Shown: positions 26,352 to 35,195, counted from the first letter of the stretch. The stretch: DNA of 64,000 nucleotides from Bacteroidota bacterium (GCA_018266875.1 JAFDZR010000014.1:1-64000); one strand, 5' to 3'. Numbers and translations: made by a program. Notes: generated by a model not told the origin, from the sequence alone.

Positions 26352-27683
26352 TTACTTAAGGAGAATAAACTTTTTAGCGGATACAAAATCCCCGGCGGTG
26401 AGAGTATAAAAATACACGCCGGAATTCAGTAAAGATCCTGCGGTAAATTCTGCTGAATAATTTCCAGCGCTTTTAAATTCATTCACAAGCGTGCTCACTT
26501 CATTTCCAAGTGTATTATATATTTTCAAAGTAACCTTGGAGGAAACAGGAATTGAATAATTAATTTTAGTCGAAGGATTAAACGGATTCGGGTAATTCTG
26601 TTCGAGTTTGTATTCAGATGGAAGAATTCCGCCGGACTGAGAGATACCCGAAGGTCCGTTGTATCTTACAAAAATCCCGCCTGCGCATCCTGCATATCCC
26701 AGAGTCTGATTTACAAAAGCCATATGCTGAATAGGATTTGCCTGAAGTGATGTAGGAAGTGTTTCCTGAATCCATGTCAATCCGTAATCGGTGGTTTTGT
26801 AAAGCCAGCTCTGAACTACATTTGCTGAGCTCATAGCTATTCTGATTAAATTGGAACCGTCTTTAAATGAATGCATATCGTTGACTGCAAATGAAGGTAT
26901 TCCTGGTGGATTAGTTACGGCAGTCCATGTTGATCCACCGTTAGTGGTTCTCCTGATGTTACCGTTATTTGTGCCAAGCATTCCAAAAGACGCATCAGTA
27001 AATCCTATTCCCTGAGAATAAAGACCATCGGGAGTTCCCGATCCGCCGAACTGACCGAATGTAAAAGTCCCTGCGGCAAATCCTCCGGTTGCTTTGTACA
27101 CTTTTGAATTTGTTGCATTTGAAACGGCATTCGCAACTCCAAGCCATATCGTTGCAGTATCCAGCCAGTCCCATGCATTTACGACACCGTATTCATTTGA
27201 AACAACAGGCGCATTTGGTGCAAGCAGCCAGTTTGTTCCGCCGTTGGTTGTATACCTGTACTGAAAAGTCTGTCCCGATGCTGCAGCGGGGTCAGCATAA
27301 TAAATGCCGTAACCGGAATTAAACATGTGGATTCCGTCGGAGAAGCTTCCGGGAACAGAAAGCTGCTGTATCCATGTAGAACCGCCGTCACTCGTTCTGT
27401 AGATAGAACCGCTGGCATTGCCGATCCAGCAGTTTGAAGTATCAAGAGCAGAAATGCCGTAAACATTTCCAGTAGGGATTCCTGTATTCCTGAGATCCCA
27501 GTTTACGCCGCCGTTAGTGCTTCTGTATACTTTACCGCCGTCACATCCTATCCAGATGAGATTCTGATCAACTACTGAAATTGAATTTATAAGCGGAGAT
27601 GTAGGGACTGTACTTACTATAGTCCATTGTGAAAATGAATTGCAGAAAATAAATGAGAACAAAATTACAAATAATTTTTTCAA
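26352..27683 (-). CDS. Secreted YCF48/BNR-repeat protein with T9SS type A sorting domain
   Basis: A 443-residue exported protein. The signal peptide covers residues 1-18. The body (20-340) is a beta-propeller-like series of repeats around 'STNGGVNWDLRN', 'TSDGGSTWIQQL', 'TNGGSTWTAV' and 'TTDYGLTWIQE', the Asp-box/YCF48 pattern. The last 85 residues are a T9SS C-terminal domain: 'YKLEQNYPNPFNPSTKINYSIP', then beta strands and the final 'KKFILLK'. It should be exported by Sec, then passed through the outer membrane by the type IX system, with the tail removed. It is a paralogue of the next gene upstream and has its own terminator. The ligand or enzymatic role is unknown. Confidence 0.88.
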   Translation of the reverse strand: MKKLFVILFSFIFCNSFSQWTIVSTVPTSPLINSISVVDQNLIWIGCDGGKVYRSTNGGVNWDLRNTGIPTGNVYGISALDTSNCWIGNASGSIYRTSDGGSTWIQQLSVPGSFSDGIHMFNSGYGIYYADPAAASGQTFQYRYTTNGGTNWLLAPNAPVVSNEYGVVNAWDWLDTATIWLGVANAVSNATNSKVYKATGGFAAGTFTFGQFGGSGTPDGLYSQGIGFTDASFGMLGTNNGNIRRTTNGGSTWTAVTNPPGIPSFAVNDMHSFKDGSNLIRIAMSSANVVQSWLYKTTDYGLTWIQETLPTSLQANPIQHMAFVNQTLGYAGCAGGIFVRYNGPSGISQSGGILPSEYKLEQNYPNPFNPSTKINYSIPVSSKVTLKIYNTLGNEVSTLVNEFKSAGNYSAEFTAGSLLNSGVYFYTLTAGDFVSAKKFILLK

Positions 27684-27751
27684 GGTAAATCCTTTCTTTT
27701 TTTTAAATTATTATTATTTGTAATTAGCTGTTACGTTGGGTTTTGTAACAA

Positions 27752-27789
27752 TTTATAAAACCCGCCATTGAGAAGACGGGTTTTATAAA
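27752..27789 (-). terminator. Terminator after the second T9SS cargo gene
   Basis: A 13-bp perfect inverted repeat (27752-27764 with 27777-27789, core AAAACCCG/CGGGTTTT, 12-base loop). On the minus strand it is followed by a moderately T-rich tract, consistent with a terminator for the gene ending at 27808. Confidence 0.75.
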
Positions 27790-27807
27790 TTTTAAAACAT
27801 AAATTCT

Positions 27808-29169
27808 TTATTTCACTAACATCAGCTTTTTCGTCTCTGTAAAATTGCCGGCTTTTATTGTATAGAAATAAATTCCGGAAGTAAGATCTGAAGAAGCTGT
27901 AAATTTTGTGGAATAACTTCCTGCGTTCAGGAATTCGTCAACAAGCGTTGATACTTCTTTTCCCAGAGAATTGTAAACTGTAAGGTTTACTTTAGAAGAA
28001 TTTGGGATTGAGAAATTAATGGTTGTTGAAGGATTGAACGGGTTAGGATAATTCTGATCAAGTTTATAATCAGCCGGAACCGAACTGCTGATGTTGTTAA
28101 CAGTAGTTACGGTTTCAACCAGTTTAAGAACTGCACCGTTGGATGTTACTGCAAATCCGTAAACTGTAGTTCCAACTCTTCTGAATTCCATGTGCGTAAC
28201 ACCTGTAAGACTTGAAGTAGTCATTACGCTCCATGTAAGTCCGCCGTCTGTGCTTTTTTCAATTACTCCTGCTGCTCCGACCTGACCTGACATGTAAACT
28301 GTATTGGTTCCTTCTATCCATTTTATTGTTGCGTAACCTGTGACTCCTGCCTGGGCAACAACGGTTGTCCATGTCAGACCTCCGTCTGTTGTTCTTGATA
28401 CCTGAGGAAGTGAAGTACTTGATGCTACCAGACCGCGCTGCTTATCAGTGCTGAAAGCAACACCTGAAGTAAAATTACCCGCAACTGAAGTTCCGATTTT
28501 TGCCCAGTTTGTTCCACCGTTTGAAGTATAGATCAGTGAAGGCGGAGAAGTATTGCTTCCGAATCCATAGAACTGATTATCCAGACAAACTATGGAATTC
28601 TGAGCTGATGCAGTGCCTGCAAATCCGGGAGGAGCTGTTGGAGTCCATGTTGAGCCGCCGTCAGTTGTTACAGAAAAATAATAAGGCTGTCCAGCACCTA
28701 AAGGAGGATCACTCTGAGCTACACCGAAAGTAGGCTGCGTTTTGGAAAAGACAATCCCGTTAAAAAATCCTGCTGATCCGCCTGTGGACCCGACTTCAGT
28801 CCAGTTCGCACCGGCATTGGTTGTCTTGTAGAATCTGGCGTTTCCGCCTGCTCCGCCTGCTGCTCCGCCGTCGCCAACATAAGCTGTATTCTCGTCAATT
28901 CCCCAGACGCAGTATACTTCAAGCAGAATTCCATTAGTCGGCATATTGGTCCAGTTGACGCCTCCGTTGGTTGATCTTGCAACTACCGGTGTTCCCGTCG
29001 GTCCGCCGGCTACCCAGATAACATTCTGATCTACAACGGAAATGCTCGGGAACGTTCCGGGATTTGAAACAAGTCCCGCAAGCGTCCACTGTGAATATAC
29101 TTCCGTTTTAAAACCTAATGCTAGGATTACGATTACAAGAAAAGTTAACAATTGTTTAGAACTTCTCAT
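27808..29169 (-). CDS. Secreted YCF48/BNR-repeat protein with T9SS type A sorting domain (paralogue)
   Basis: A 453-residue exported protein with the same plan as its downstream neighbour. The signal peptide is over residues 1-26. Asp-box repeats include 'STNGGVNWTNM', 'TNAGANWTEV', 'TTDGGSTWTPT', 'SNGGTNWAKI', 'TTDGGLTWTTV' and 'STDGGLTWSVM'. The T9SS tail has 'YKLDQNYPNPFNPSTTINFSIP' and ends 'KKLMLVK'. The two genes are a tandem duplication that has since diverged, most in the propeller and least in the tail. Each has its own terminator, so they are probably separately expressed. Adhesion or polymer binding at the cell surface is plausible but not shown. Confidence 0.88.
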   Translation of the reverse strand: MRSSKQLLTFLVIVILALGFKTEVYSQWTLAGLVSNPGTFPSISVVDQNVIWVAGGPTGTPVVARSTNGGVNWTNMPTNGILLEVYCVWGIDENTAYVGDGGAAGGAGGNARFYKTTNAGANWTEVGSTGGSAGFFNGIVFSKTQPTFGVAQSDPPLGAGQPYYFSVTTDGGSTWTPTAPPGFAGTASAQNSIVCLDNQFYGFGSNTSPPSLIYTSNGGTNWAKIGTSVAGNFTSGVAFSTDKQRGLVASSTSLPQVSRTTDGGLTWTTVVAQAGVTGYATIKWIEGTNTVYMSGQVGAAGVIEKSTDGGLTWSVMTTSSLTGVTHMEFRRVGTTVYGFAVTSNGAVLKLVETVTTVNNISSSVPADYKLDQNYPNPFNPSTTINFSIPNSSKVNLTVYNSLGKEVSTLVDEFLNAGSYSTKFTASSDLTSGIYFYTIKAGNFTETKKLMLVK

Positions 29170-29300
29170 TTTTAGCTCCTGTTTTTAATTTATGAAATAT
29201 AATATTTTAAGTCATTTTAATTATTATTTACAAAATAATCAAGTTGAAATTAGTATCTAAAAACCTAAATAATCAATCTCAATATATTCTCATTTAAAGT

Positions 29301-29326
29301 AAAAAAAGCGGACCGAATGATCCGCT
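29301..29326 (-). terminator. Terminator after the Omp28-like T9SS gene
   Basis: A 6-bp GC-rich stem (AGCGGA at 29307-29312 with TCCGCT at 29321-29326) followed on the minus strand by a seven-base U-run (29301-29307). Confidence 0.75.
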
Positions 29327-29354
29327 CTGCAAGTAGTGAATTAATTAATAAATG

Positions 29355-30419
29355 TTACTTTGTTAAAAGCATTCTTTTTGTTTCACTGAAACTTCCGGCG
29401 TTAATAGTATAGAAATATACTCCGCTGGAAAGATTTGTACCGTCAAATTGAACGCTGTATGTTCCTGCATTCAAAACTCCGTCCACATAAGTGTCAACTA
29501 CATTTCCGAGAATATCATAGATCTTCAGACTTACTTTTTCAGTTTTCGGAATTGAAAAGCTGAAGTTAGTAGAAGGATTAAACGGATTAGGATAATTCTG
29601 AGTCAGCTTATATTCTGAAGGAGTAATGTTCTGACTGCTGATACCTGTTGTTCCTGTCAGGGATGTTTTCATTGCATTCTGAACATAACTGCTCTGGGAA
29701 ATACTTGCTCCCTGTTTGTAAACGAAAATGTTAATGTCACAGTTATCCGTAACGCTCACCTGAGGATCACCGGGAATTACATAACTTATATTCCTTGTAA
29801 TTGTCTGACCGGAGGTCCATGTTCCTGAACTTAATAATTCACCCTGATCTCCGTTAAGCATGCTTTTTACTACATCATCATGCTCATAATTTGAACCGCC
29901 AGTACATGAGCTGTTTCCGGTCTGGGAATAAATAAGATTATTTTCAGTAAGAACGTAATTGATCTTGAAATCTCCTGTAAGGTCTTCATTTGCCGTCACA
30001 TTAACAGTAGCATTCAGGGTTCTTGTGTTAGCGTCATAAGATTTGCCTGATACAGAAATATTCACGCCCGGCTGAACGAGCAGTGACTGGATCACTACTT
30101 CATTATTCCATGCGGATCTGTCAATCACTCCGCTTCTTCTGCCAACGCATCCTGTCGGATAAGCGCTGAATCCGAAAATTGACCTGATGCCCTGAGAATA
30201 ACTCTGCCAGGGATCGCTTCCTGCCCCGTGATATGCCAGGACTACTGTGTTTGGATAATTTAAAAGTATGTCATGAATTATGTCATGACCGCAGGGACAC
30301 CACTGACACCATGTTCCGGTGCAGAATTCTAGAAGAACATTATTCTGAGATTTAGCATTATCAATGTTCAAAGAAAATGATATAAGTAAAGTGATAAAAA
30401 ATGTTGAAATTTTCTTCAT
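29355..30419 (-). CDS. Secreted Omp28-like thioredoxin-fold protein with T9SS sorting domain
   Basis: A 354-residue exported protein. The signal peptide is over residues 1-24. A thioredoxin-like domain follows with 'NVLLEFCTGTWCQWCPCGHDIIHDIL' near 27-52, including a WCxWCPxG block, and later 'GFSAYPTGCVGRR'; this is the Omp28-related family pattern. A middle beta-sandwich contains 'VSGKSYDANTRTLNATVNVTANE'. The last 85 residues are the T9SS tail ('YPNPFNPSTNFSFSIP', ending 'KRMLLTK'). It may be a surface disulfide or redox protein; the activity is unproven. It is divergent from the MlaF-like gene across 181 AT-rich bases, which must contain both promoters. Confidence 0.85.
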   Translation of the reverse strand: MKKISTFFITLLISFSLNIDNAKSQNNVLLEFCTGTWCQWCPCGHDIIHDILLNYPNTVVLAYHGAGSDPWQSYSQGIRSIFGFSAYPTGCVGRRSGVIDRSAWNNEVVIQSLLVQPGVNISVSGKSYDANTRTLNATVNVTANEDLTGDFKINYVLTENNLIYSQTGNSSCTGGSNYEHDDVVKSMLNGDQGELLSSGTWTSGQTITRNISYVIPGDPQVSVTDNCDINIFVYKQGASISQSSYVQNAMKTSLTGTTGISSQNITPSEYKLTQNYPNPFNPSTNFSFSIPKTEKVSLKIYDILGNVVDTYVDGVLNAGTYSVQFDGTNLSSGVYFYTINAGSFSETKRMLLTK

Positions 30420-30600
30420 ATTTTAACCTTTCGTTATTATTTAGTATTGTTTTAATTTATAAAAATAATTCTGGAATTACAAAGTTATTTTTTGTAAAAT
30501 TATTATTTAAAAATTTAGTGGATTCAATTTAAATTTTTTTAGTAAGTTTCTTATATCTTTTAATAATGTTAATTTTCTAAAAAATTTTTGGGCTTTGTAA

Positions 30601-31335
30601 ATGATTGAAATAAAGAATTTAAAAAAGAGTTTCGGAAGCAAAGAAGTCCTCCGCGGAGTAGATCTTACAATTGACAAGGGTATAACTCAAGTAATTATAG
30701 GAAGGAGCGGCTGCGGAAAATCCGTCCTGCTTAAACATATTATCGGCCTGCTTAAACCTGATGAAGGCGAGGTATTAATCGACGGAGAGGATATTGCCAA
30801 AATGAGCGATAAAGAGCTTTATAAAGTTAGAAGAAATTTCGGGTTTCTGTTTCAGGGAGCAGCCTTGTTTGATTCTATGGATGTGGAAGAAAACATTGGT
30901 CTTGCACTGAAAGAAAATACAAATATGTCTAAACCCGATATAGCAGCGGTCGTAGCAGAGAAACTTGAACTCGTAGGACTGGCTGATATTCAGAATATGA
31001 AACCTTCGGATCTTTCGGGCGGAATGAAAAAACGGGTTTCCCTTGCAAGATCTCTTGCAACAAATCCGGAATACATTCTATATGACGAACCGACCACAGG
31101 TCTTGACCCGGTAATGAGCGATCAGATAGATGATCTGATAAAGGATCTTTCGGATAAACTGAAAGTAACTTCCATAGTTGTGACCCATGATATTTTCAGC
31201 GTATATGATGTCGCTGACAGAGTTGCGATGATGCATGAAGGGAAAATATATTTTGAAGGTACGCCTAAAGAATTGACCGAGACCAATGATCAGCTGATAA
31301 GGGATTTCCTTAACAGGACAGATAAAAAGATTTAG
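30601..31335 (+). CDS. ABC transporter ATPase, MlaF-like (MCE-type lipid transport)
   Basis: A 244-residue ABC ATPase. Walker A is 'IGRSGCGKSVLLKHIIG' near residues 38-54, Q-loop 'FLFQGAALFDSM', signature 'LSGGMKKRVSLARSLA' near 138-153, Walker B 'YILYDEPTTGLDP', and H-loop 'VTHD'. The 'GRSGCGKSVLLKHIIGLLKPD' and 'QGAALFDSM' blocks are typical of MlaF/Ttg2A ATPases that power phospholipid movement between the membranes. The MlaE permease and MCE protein are usually adjacent but are absent here, so the partners must be elsewhere. No terminator is obvious after it; it converges on the rhodanese gene. Confidence 0.85.
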   Translation: MIEIKNLKKSFGSKEVLRGVDLTIDKGITQVIIGRSGCGKSVLLKHIIGLLKPDEGEVLIDGEDIAKMSDKELYKVRRNFGFLFQGAALFDSMDVEENIGLALKENTNMSKPDIAAVVAEKLELVGLADIQNMKPSDLSGGMKKRVSLARSLATNPEYILYDEPTTGLDPVMSDQIDDLIKDLSDKLKVTSIVVTHDIFSVYDVADRVAMMHEGKIYFEGTPKELTETNDQLIRDFLNRTDKKI

Positions 31336-31360
31336 AAATGTTTAATTAAAAATATTTGAA

Positions 31361-31726
31361 TCACCCTGTTTCAGTTTCACCGCCAGCTGCATTCCATCCT
31401 CTCCAGCCGCCGTTCATTGAAACGACTTTTGAATAACCCATTTTCTGAAGCGACTCCGCAGCGATAAGCGATCTGAAACCTCCTCCGCAGTAAAGCACGA
31501 TTTTTTTATCATGATCTTTTACATGCATGTGAATGTCTCTTTCTATGATACCCTTCCCGATGTGAACCGAATCTTTTATTCTTCCTTTTTCAAATTCATT
31601 GTCTTCCCTTATATCAACCAGTAAAAAATCTTCACTGTTTTTTTTCATTTCCATTACTTCTTTTACTGTACATTCCTTCACGTTTTTTCTTACATCGTTA
31701 CACAGTTCGTGAAATGTTTTTTTCAT
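31361..31726 (-). CDS. Single-domain rhodanese
   Basis: A 121-residue sulfurtransferase-like protein, cytoplasmic. It has 'FLLVDIREDNEFEKGRIKDSVHIGKG' near 33-58 and the active-site loop 'LYCGGGFRS' with the catalytic Cys near residue 79, then 'MGYSKVVSMNGGWRGW'. It is last in a compact mnmA-pta-rhodanese operon with 11- and 14-base gaps. Sulfur relay to MnmA is a reasonable idea from the linkage, since MnmA needs a persulfide donor, but that is inference. Confidence 0.85.
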   Translation of the reverse strand: MKKTFHELCNDVRKNVKECTVKEVMEMKKNSEDFLLVDIREDNEFEKGRIKDSVHIGKGIIERDIHMHVKDHDKKIVLYCGGGFRSLIAAESLQKMGYSKVVSMNGGWRGWNAAGGETETG

Positions 31727-31740
31727 ACAGAAATTAAATT

Positions 31741-32712
31741 TTAAATATTTGAAATTATCAGACTCATATTAAAAATATCTTCAGCGCTGCATCCTCTTGA
31801 TAGGTCCATCACAGGCTTAGAAAGTCCCTGCAGTACCGGTCCGGTCGCCGAAGCTCCGCCGATCCTTTCAGTTATCTTATATGCTATGTTCCCGGAATTC
31901 AGATCCGGGAAAATGAAAACATTTGCATCCCCTTTTATTTTCCCATTCGGATTTTTTCTTTCCGCAACCTCGGGAACGAAAGCGGCATCGAACTGGAGTT
32001 CACCGTCAATGATCATTTTCGGAGCTCTTTTTTTTGTTATTCTCACCGCTTCAATTATCTTGTCAAGCGATCCGCTTTCAGCGCTGCCTTTGGTTGAAAA
32101 TGAAAGGAAGGCAACCCTGGGTTGAATTCCTGTTATCTTTCTGAAATTCTCTGCTGTACTCAATGCAATATCAGACATCTGTTCTGCATCGGGATCCGGA
32201 ACTACGCCGCAGTCTGCATAGGCAATAATTTTTTTACCGTGGACATGCCCTGCAGGGAATGTAAAAAGAAAAAAAGAAGATACGGTTTTATTATTTTTTG
32301 ATGTGCCGATTATTGAGATCGCATTTCTCAGTACTTCCGAAGTGCTGTAAACACTTCCTGCTATTAATCCGTCCGCAAAATTATTCCTCAGAAGCATACA
32401 GCTGAAAGTCAAAGGGTCGCTGATCTCTTTCAGAGACTGCTCCTTTTTCTGTTCTTTTTTTTTGGCTGATCTTATTCTGTGGTAATCTTCAGCGAATTGA
32501 CTGCTGAAGTTATTGTCTATTACAAGAAGTTCTCTGCAGTCAGGGATTGTTACATCTGAATTTTTTCCGTTATCAATTAAAATCACTTCAGCAGTTTTTT
32601 CCTTCAGTATTCTTTTTACAGCGCTGATCACCCTGCTGTCGCCTGACTCGGGGAAAATAATTGTCTTCTTTTTTTTTCTGCTCTTCCTGATTAAATCTTT
32701 GTAAAGATCCAT
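31741..32712 (-). CDS. pta: Phosphate acetyl/butyryltransferase
   Basis: A 323-residue enzyme of the PTA_PTB family, which interconverts acetyl-CoA and acetyl phosphate. Recognisable blocks are 'IIFPESGDSRVISAVKRIL' at the N-terminus, 'ADGLIAGSVYSTSEVLRNAISIIG' near 133-156, 'AYADCGVVPDPDAEQMSDIALSTAENF', 'MIIDGELQFDAAFVPEVAERKNP' and the C-terminal 'NVFIFPDLNSGNIAYKITERIGG'. The length is that of the short single-domain Pta without the DRTGG regulatory region. An acetate kinase gene is not in the window. Distinction from phosphotransbutyrylase is likely but not certain. Confidence 0.9.
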   Translation of the reverse strand: MDLYKDLIRKSRKKKKTIIFPESGDSRVISAVKRILKEKTAEVILIDNGKNSDVTIPDCRELLVIDNNFSSQFAEDYHRIRSAKKKEQKKEQSLKEISDPLTFSCMLLRNNFADGLIAGSVYSTSEVLRNAISIIGTSKNNKTVSSFFLFTFPAGHVHGKKIIAYADCGVVPDPDAEQMSDIALSTAENFRKITGIQPRVAFLSFSTKGSAESGSLDKIIEAVRITKKRAPKMIIDGELQFDAAFVPEVAERKNPNGKIKGDANVFIFPDLNSGNIAYKITERIGGASATGPVLQGLSKPVMDLSRGCSAEDIFNMSLIISNI

Positions 32713-32723
32713 TAATAAGAATA

Positions 32724-33827
32724 TTAGCTTAGAATTTTATCAATAATACCGCCGCCGATAACATCTGCACCTGAATAAAATACGGCTGACTGTCCGGGAG
32801 TGATAGCCTTCTGCGGATTCTCAAACTTTACTCTGATCTCATTTTCACTGATCTGCTCGAGCACCGCTTCATTGCCTTTATCATTGTATCTGATCTTGAC
32901 TTTTGCGTTAACAGGGTCATTGAGTTTTTCAGTCATCATCAGATTGATTTCCTTAACTGTAAATTCCGAGTTCAGCAAAGCTGTTTCATCATCAATAAAT
33001 ACTCTGTTGTTCTGAGCGTCAATTTTTGAAACATAAAGTCTTTTACCGACAGAAACTTTCAGACCCCTTCTCTGCCCTATTGTAAAGTAAGGATAACCTT
33101 TATGATTTCCGACTTTTTTATCATTGTAAATAATTTCTCCTCCGGAAAGTTTTTCATTCATTCCGGGAAGCCTTATCTCAAGAAGTTCCCTGTAATCATT
33201 ATTCGGCACAAAACAAATTTCCTGTGAATCCGGAGTATCGGCAGATTTGAGATTCATATCATGCGCAAGTTTTCTTATTTGGTCCTTAGAATAATCTCCC
33301 AGCGGAAATAAAGTTTTACCAAGGGCATGCTGTGAAACTCTCCACAAAGCGTATGACTGATCCTTTTTCAGGTCATCGGAAGTTCTGATATTGTATCTGT
33401 CTGTATCTTTGTTATAATTAATTTTTGCATAATGTCCTGTCGCAAGATAATCAGCTCCTAGGGATTCGGCTTTATCTAGTAAAGCTCCCCATTTAATGGA
33501 TTTATTGCAAAGTACGCAGGGATTCGGAGTATTACCTTTTAGATATTCCGATATGAAATTATCTATTACGACTTCATTGAATTTTTCAGTAAAATCCAGC
33601 GTGTAGTGACTGAAACCGAGATTCTGCGCTACATTTCTTGCGTTGTAAATTGTTTCAAGAGAACAGCATCCCGAATCTTTTTCAGGAAAGTCATCATATC
33701 CCCATGTTTTCATGGTGATTCCGATAAGATCATAGCCTTCATTTTTAAGCAGGGCGGCTGCTACAGAAGAGTCAACTCCGCCGCTCATGGCTACAACTAC
33801 TGTCTTTTTATTATTACTTTTATTCAT
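32724..33827 (-). CDS. mnmA: tRNA-specific 2-thiouridylase MnmA
   Basis: A 367-residue enzyme that thiolates U34 of Lys, Glu and Gln tRNAs using ATP and a persulfide sulfur. It has the PP-loop 'VVVAMSGGVDSSVAAALL' (residues 10-27), the catalytic cysteine pair in 'NPCVLCNKSIKW' and 'SQEICFVPNNDY', 'TGHYAKI' and a C-terminal beta-barrel ending 'VFYSGADVIGGGIID'. All active-site parts are intact. It is first in the mnmA-pta-rhodanese operon and divergent from the Lys/Ser-rich secreted protein gene. Confidence 0.96.
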   Translation of the reverse strand: MNKSNNKKTVVVAMSGGVDSSVAAALLKNEGYDLIGITMKTWGYDDFPEKDSGCCSLETIYNARNVAQNLGFSHYTLDFTEKFNEVVIDNFISEYLKGNTPNPCVLCNKSIKWGALLDKAESLGADYLATGHYAKINYNKDTDRYNIRTSDDLKKDQSYALWRVSQHALGKTLFPLGDYSKDQIRKLAHDMNLKSADTPDSQEICFVPNNDYRELLEIRLPGMNEKLSGGEIIYNDKKVGNHKGYPYFTIGQRRGLKVSVGKRLYVSKIDAQNNRVFIDDETALLNSEFTVKEINLMMTEKLNDPVNAKVKIRYNDKGNEAVLEQISENEIRVKFENPQKAITPGQSAVFYSGADVIGGGIIDKILS

Positions 33828-33941
33828 ATTAGTTAAAGTAAAATATGAATTGAGATTTATTTAAAAAAGTTAAAAAATGAATTGAACTTTAAACATTATT
33901 GAAGTAGTTTGATAGCTGACATAATTAAAAAGGAGAAAAGC

Positions 33942-34409
33942 ATGTCAAAAAGATCATTATTTATATTGTCTTTTTTATTTGTTTTTACTTTTTTCGGTAC
34001 AATCAGTCATCTATCGGAATTGAATGCCAAATCCCCGACAAATGTTGAGGAAATGAATCAAAGTAAAAAGAAAAAAAAGAGCACCAAGAAAAAGAAAAAA
34101 TCTTCTAAGAAGAAGAAAAGAAGCACCAAAAAGAAAAAGGTATCTTCAGGAAAAAAGAAATCTTCCAAGAAAAAATCTTCAAAGAAAAAATCTTCAAAGA
34201 AAAAATCTTCAAAGAAAAAGTATTCAAAGAAGAAAAAATCCTCCAAGAAGAAAAAAAGAAGCAGAAATACAACCAAGACTTATAATCCCGGTACTTACAC
34301 ACCGCCAAAGACCTATGATTCAGGAAACGACGGTTCAAGGGAATATAAGAGAAGCGAGGACAAACCCGTAGAGAACTTCAAGAAAAATCCGAAAAAAGAC
34401 GGCGAATAA
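33942..34409 (+). CDS. Secreted poly-Lys/Ser repeat protein
   Basis: A 155-residue exported protein of no known family. I start it at the ATG 33942 because AGGAG lies six bases upstream and a signal peptide follows at once (residues 1-29, core SLFILSFLFVFTFFG, cleavage near Leu-Asn-Ala); an in-frame TTG at 33909 has no such site. Residues 40-105 are almost only Lys and Ser with a little Thr/Arg, built on SSKKK units. The C-terminus is Tyr/Pro/Gly-rich ('TYNPGTYTPPKTYDSG') and then charged. The mature protein would be extremely basic. Binding of extracellular DNA, LPS phosphate or another polyanion is a fair guess. A strong terminator follows. Confidence 0.75.
   Translation: MSKRSLFILSFLFVFTFFGTISHLSELNAKSPTNVEEMNQSKKKKKSTKKKKKSSKKKKRSTKKKKVSSGKKKSSKKKSSKKKSSKKKSSKKKYSKKKKSSKKKKRSRNTTKTYNPGTYTPPKTYDSGNDGSREYKRSEDKPVENFKKNPKKDGE
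34161..34235 (+). repeat. Tandem 15-bp repeat, five units, inside the Lys/Ser gene
   Basis: Units begin at 34161, 34176, 34191, 34206 and 34221. The consensus is TCTTCAAAGAAAAAA. Units 2 and 3 are identical; units 1 and 4 differ from them by one base each, and unit 5 by two. Each unit encodes Ser-Ser-Lys-Lys-Lys (Tyr replaces one Ser in the fifth). The 15-base period keeps the frame whatever the copy number. Confidence 0.9.
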
Positions 34410-34430
34410 AAAATTCAATATCCAATAATG

Positions 34431-34464
34431 AGCCCGGACTGGAAACAGCCCGGGCTTTTTTTTT
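34431..34464 (+). terminator. Terminator of the Lys/Ser-rich protein gene
   Basis: A 7-bp GC-rich stem (AGCCCGG at 34431-34437 with CCGGGCT at 34450-34456) followed by a nine-base T-run to 34464. Confidence 0.9.
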
Positions 34465-34553
34465 GCAGGAATTATTTTCAGATTGAAAAGCTTCATAATG
34501 CCTTGTTGATATAATAGTTTTATTCAGTTAATTTTATTTAAATTCATTGCCGT

Positions 34554-35195
34554 ATGAATAAAATTAAAGAAGAAAACATCTCATCTCTGAAAAAATTCGG
34601 AGGTCTTTGCGGAATTACCGGAACTGTATTATATATTCTGACAAATTTCCTTCCTCTTGGTCACATTTCTTTGTATGCACTCGCAATGCTCTGGCCGTTG
34701 CTTTCAATTATTTTTGTCTATTCCATTTACAGCTTTTTATCATATGAAAAGCAGTCTGCTGCAAACAGGATTGCTTTTCTTTTTGCTGTACTTGGTTTTA
34801 CGCTTGTTGCATGCATGATATCAGTTCAGCTTGCGGTCCGCTGGGGAATTGAGGAAAACATTTCCGCTTCACCGGAAAGTAAACAGCTTTATTCAGTCAT
34901 ACTCGGTTCGGTCAGACTGGTTGATCATGGAATTGACGTTGCCTGGGATCTGTTTATTGGAACGTCTCTGATATTTCTTTCTGTTGCTCTCTCAGGAAAT
35001 TCGAATTTCGGGAAACTCTGGGGAATCCCTTCTGCTGTTCTTGGGATACTGCTGATAATTCTGAATGTCCTGACATTTCCCTGGCCGCCTGACAGCAGAG
35101 GATTGTTTGACGCTGGTCCGCTGATAGGCGTTTACATTATTATTTTATCAGTAAAGCTTATTTCAGTAAAGAATAAAGAATTGGTAATTTCATAA
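34554..35195 (+). CDS. Six-helix integral membrane protein (DUF4386-like)
   Basis: A 213-residue membrane protein with six predicted helices (about residues 14-32, 38-60, 72-96, 125-145, 155-173 and 185-203) and short loops. The pattern of a cytoplasmic N-terminus, 'FGGLCGITGTVLYILTNF', and a Trp/Pro-rich loop before the last helix is reminiscent of DUF4386 proteins; I cannot confirm this. It has no partner gene and no catalytic motif. A 203-base AT-rich gap separates it from the DUF1003 gene. Confidence 0.65.
   Translation: MNKIKEENISSLKKFGGLCGITGTVLYILTNFLPLGHISLYALAMLWPLLSIIFVYSIYSFLSYEKQSAANRIAFLFAVLGFTLVACMISVQLAVRWGIEENISASPESKQLYSVILGSVRLVDHGIDVAWDLFIGTSLIFLSVALSGNSNFGKLWGIPSAVLGILLIILNVLTFPWPPDSRGLFDAGPLIGVYIIILSVKLISVKNKELVIS

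Noticed and set aside
31361-31726. EanB-type sulfurtransferase for ergothioneine
   Set aside because: A single 121-residue rhodanese domain is far shorter than EanB, and it is linked to mnmA instead of egtD.
34161-34235. CRISPR-like array
   Set aside because: The repeats are 15 bases, directly adjacent with no spacers, and in frame within a coding sequence.
34058-34276. 72-residue minus-strand frame almost all Phe/Leu/Glu/Asp
   Set aside because: Mirror image of the Lys/Ser repeat region; an artefact of low-complexity codons.
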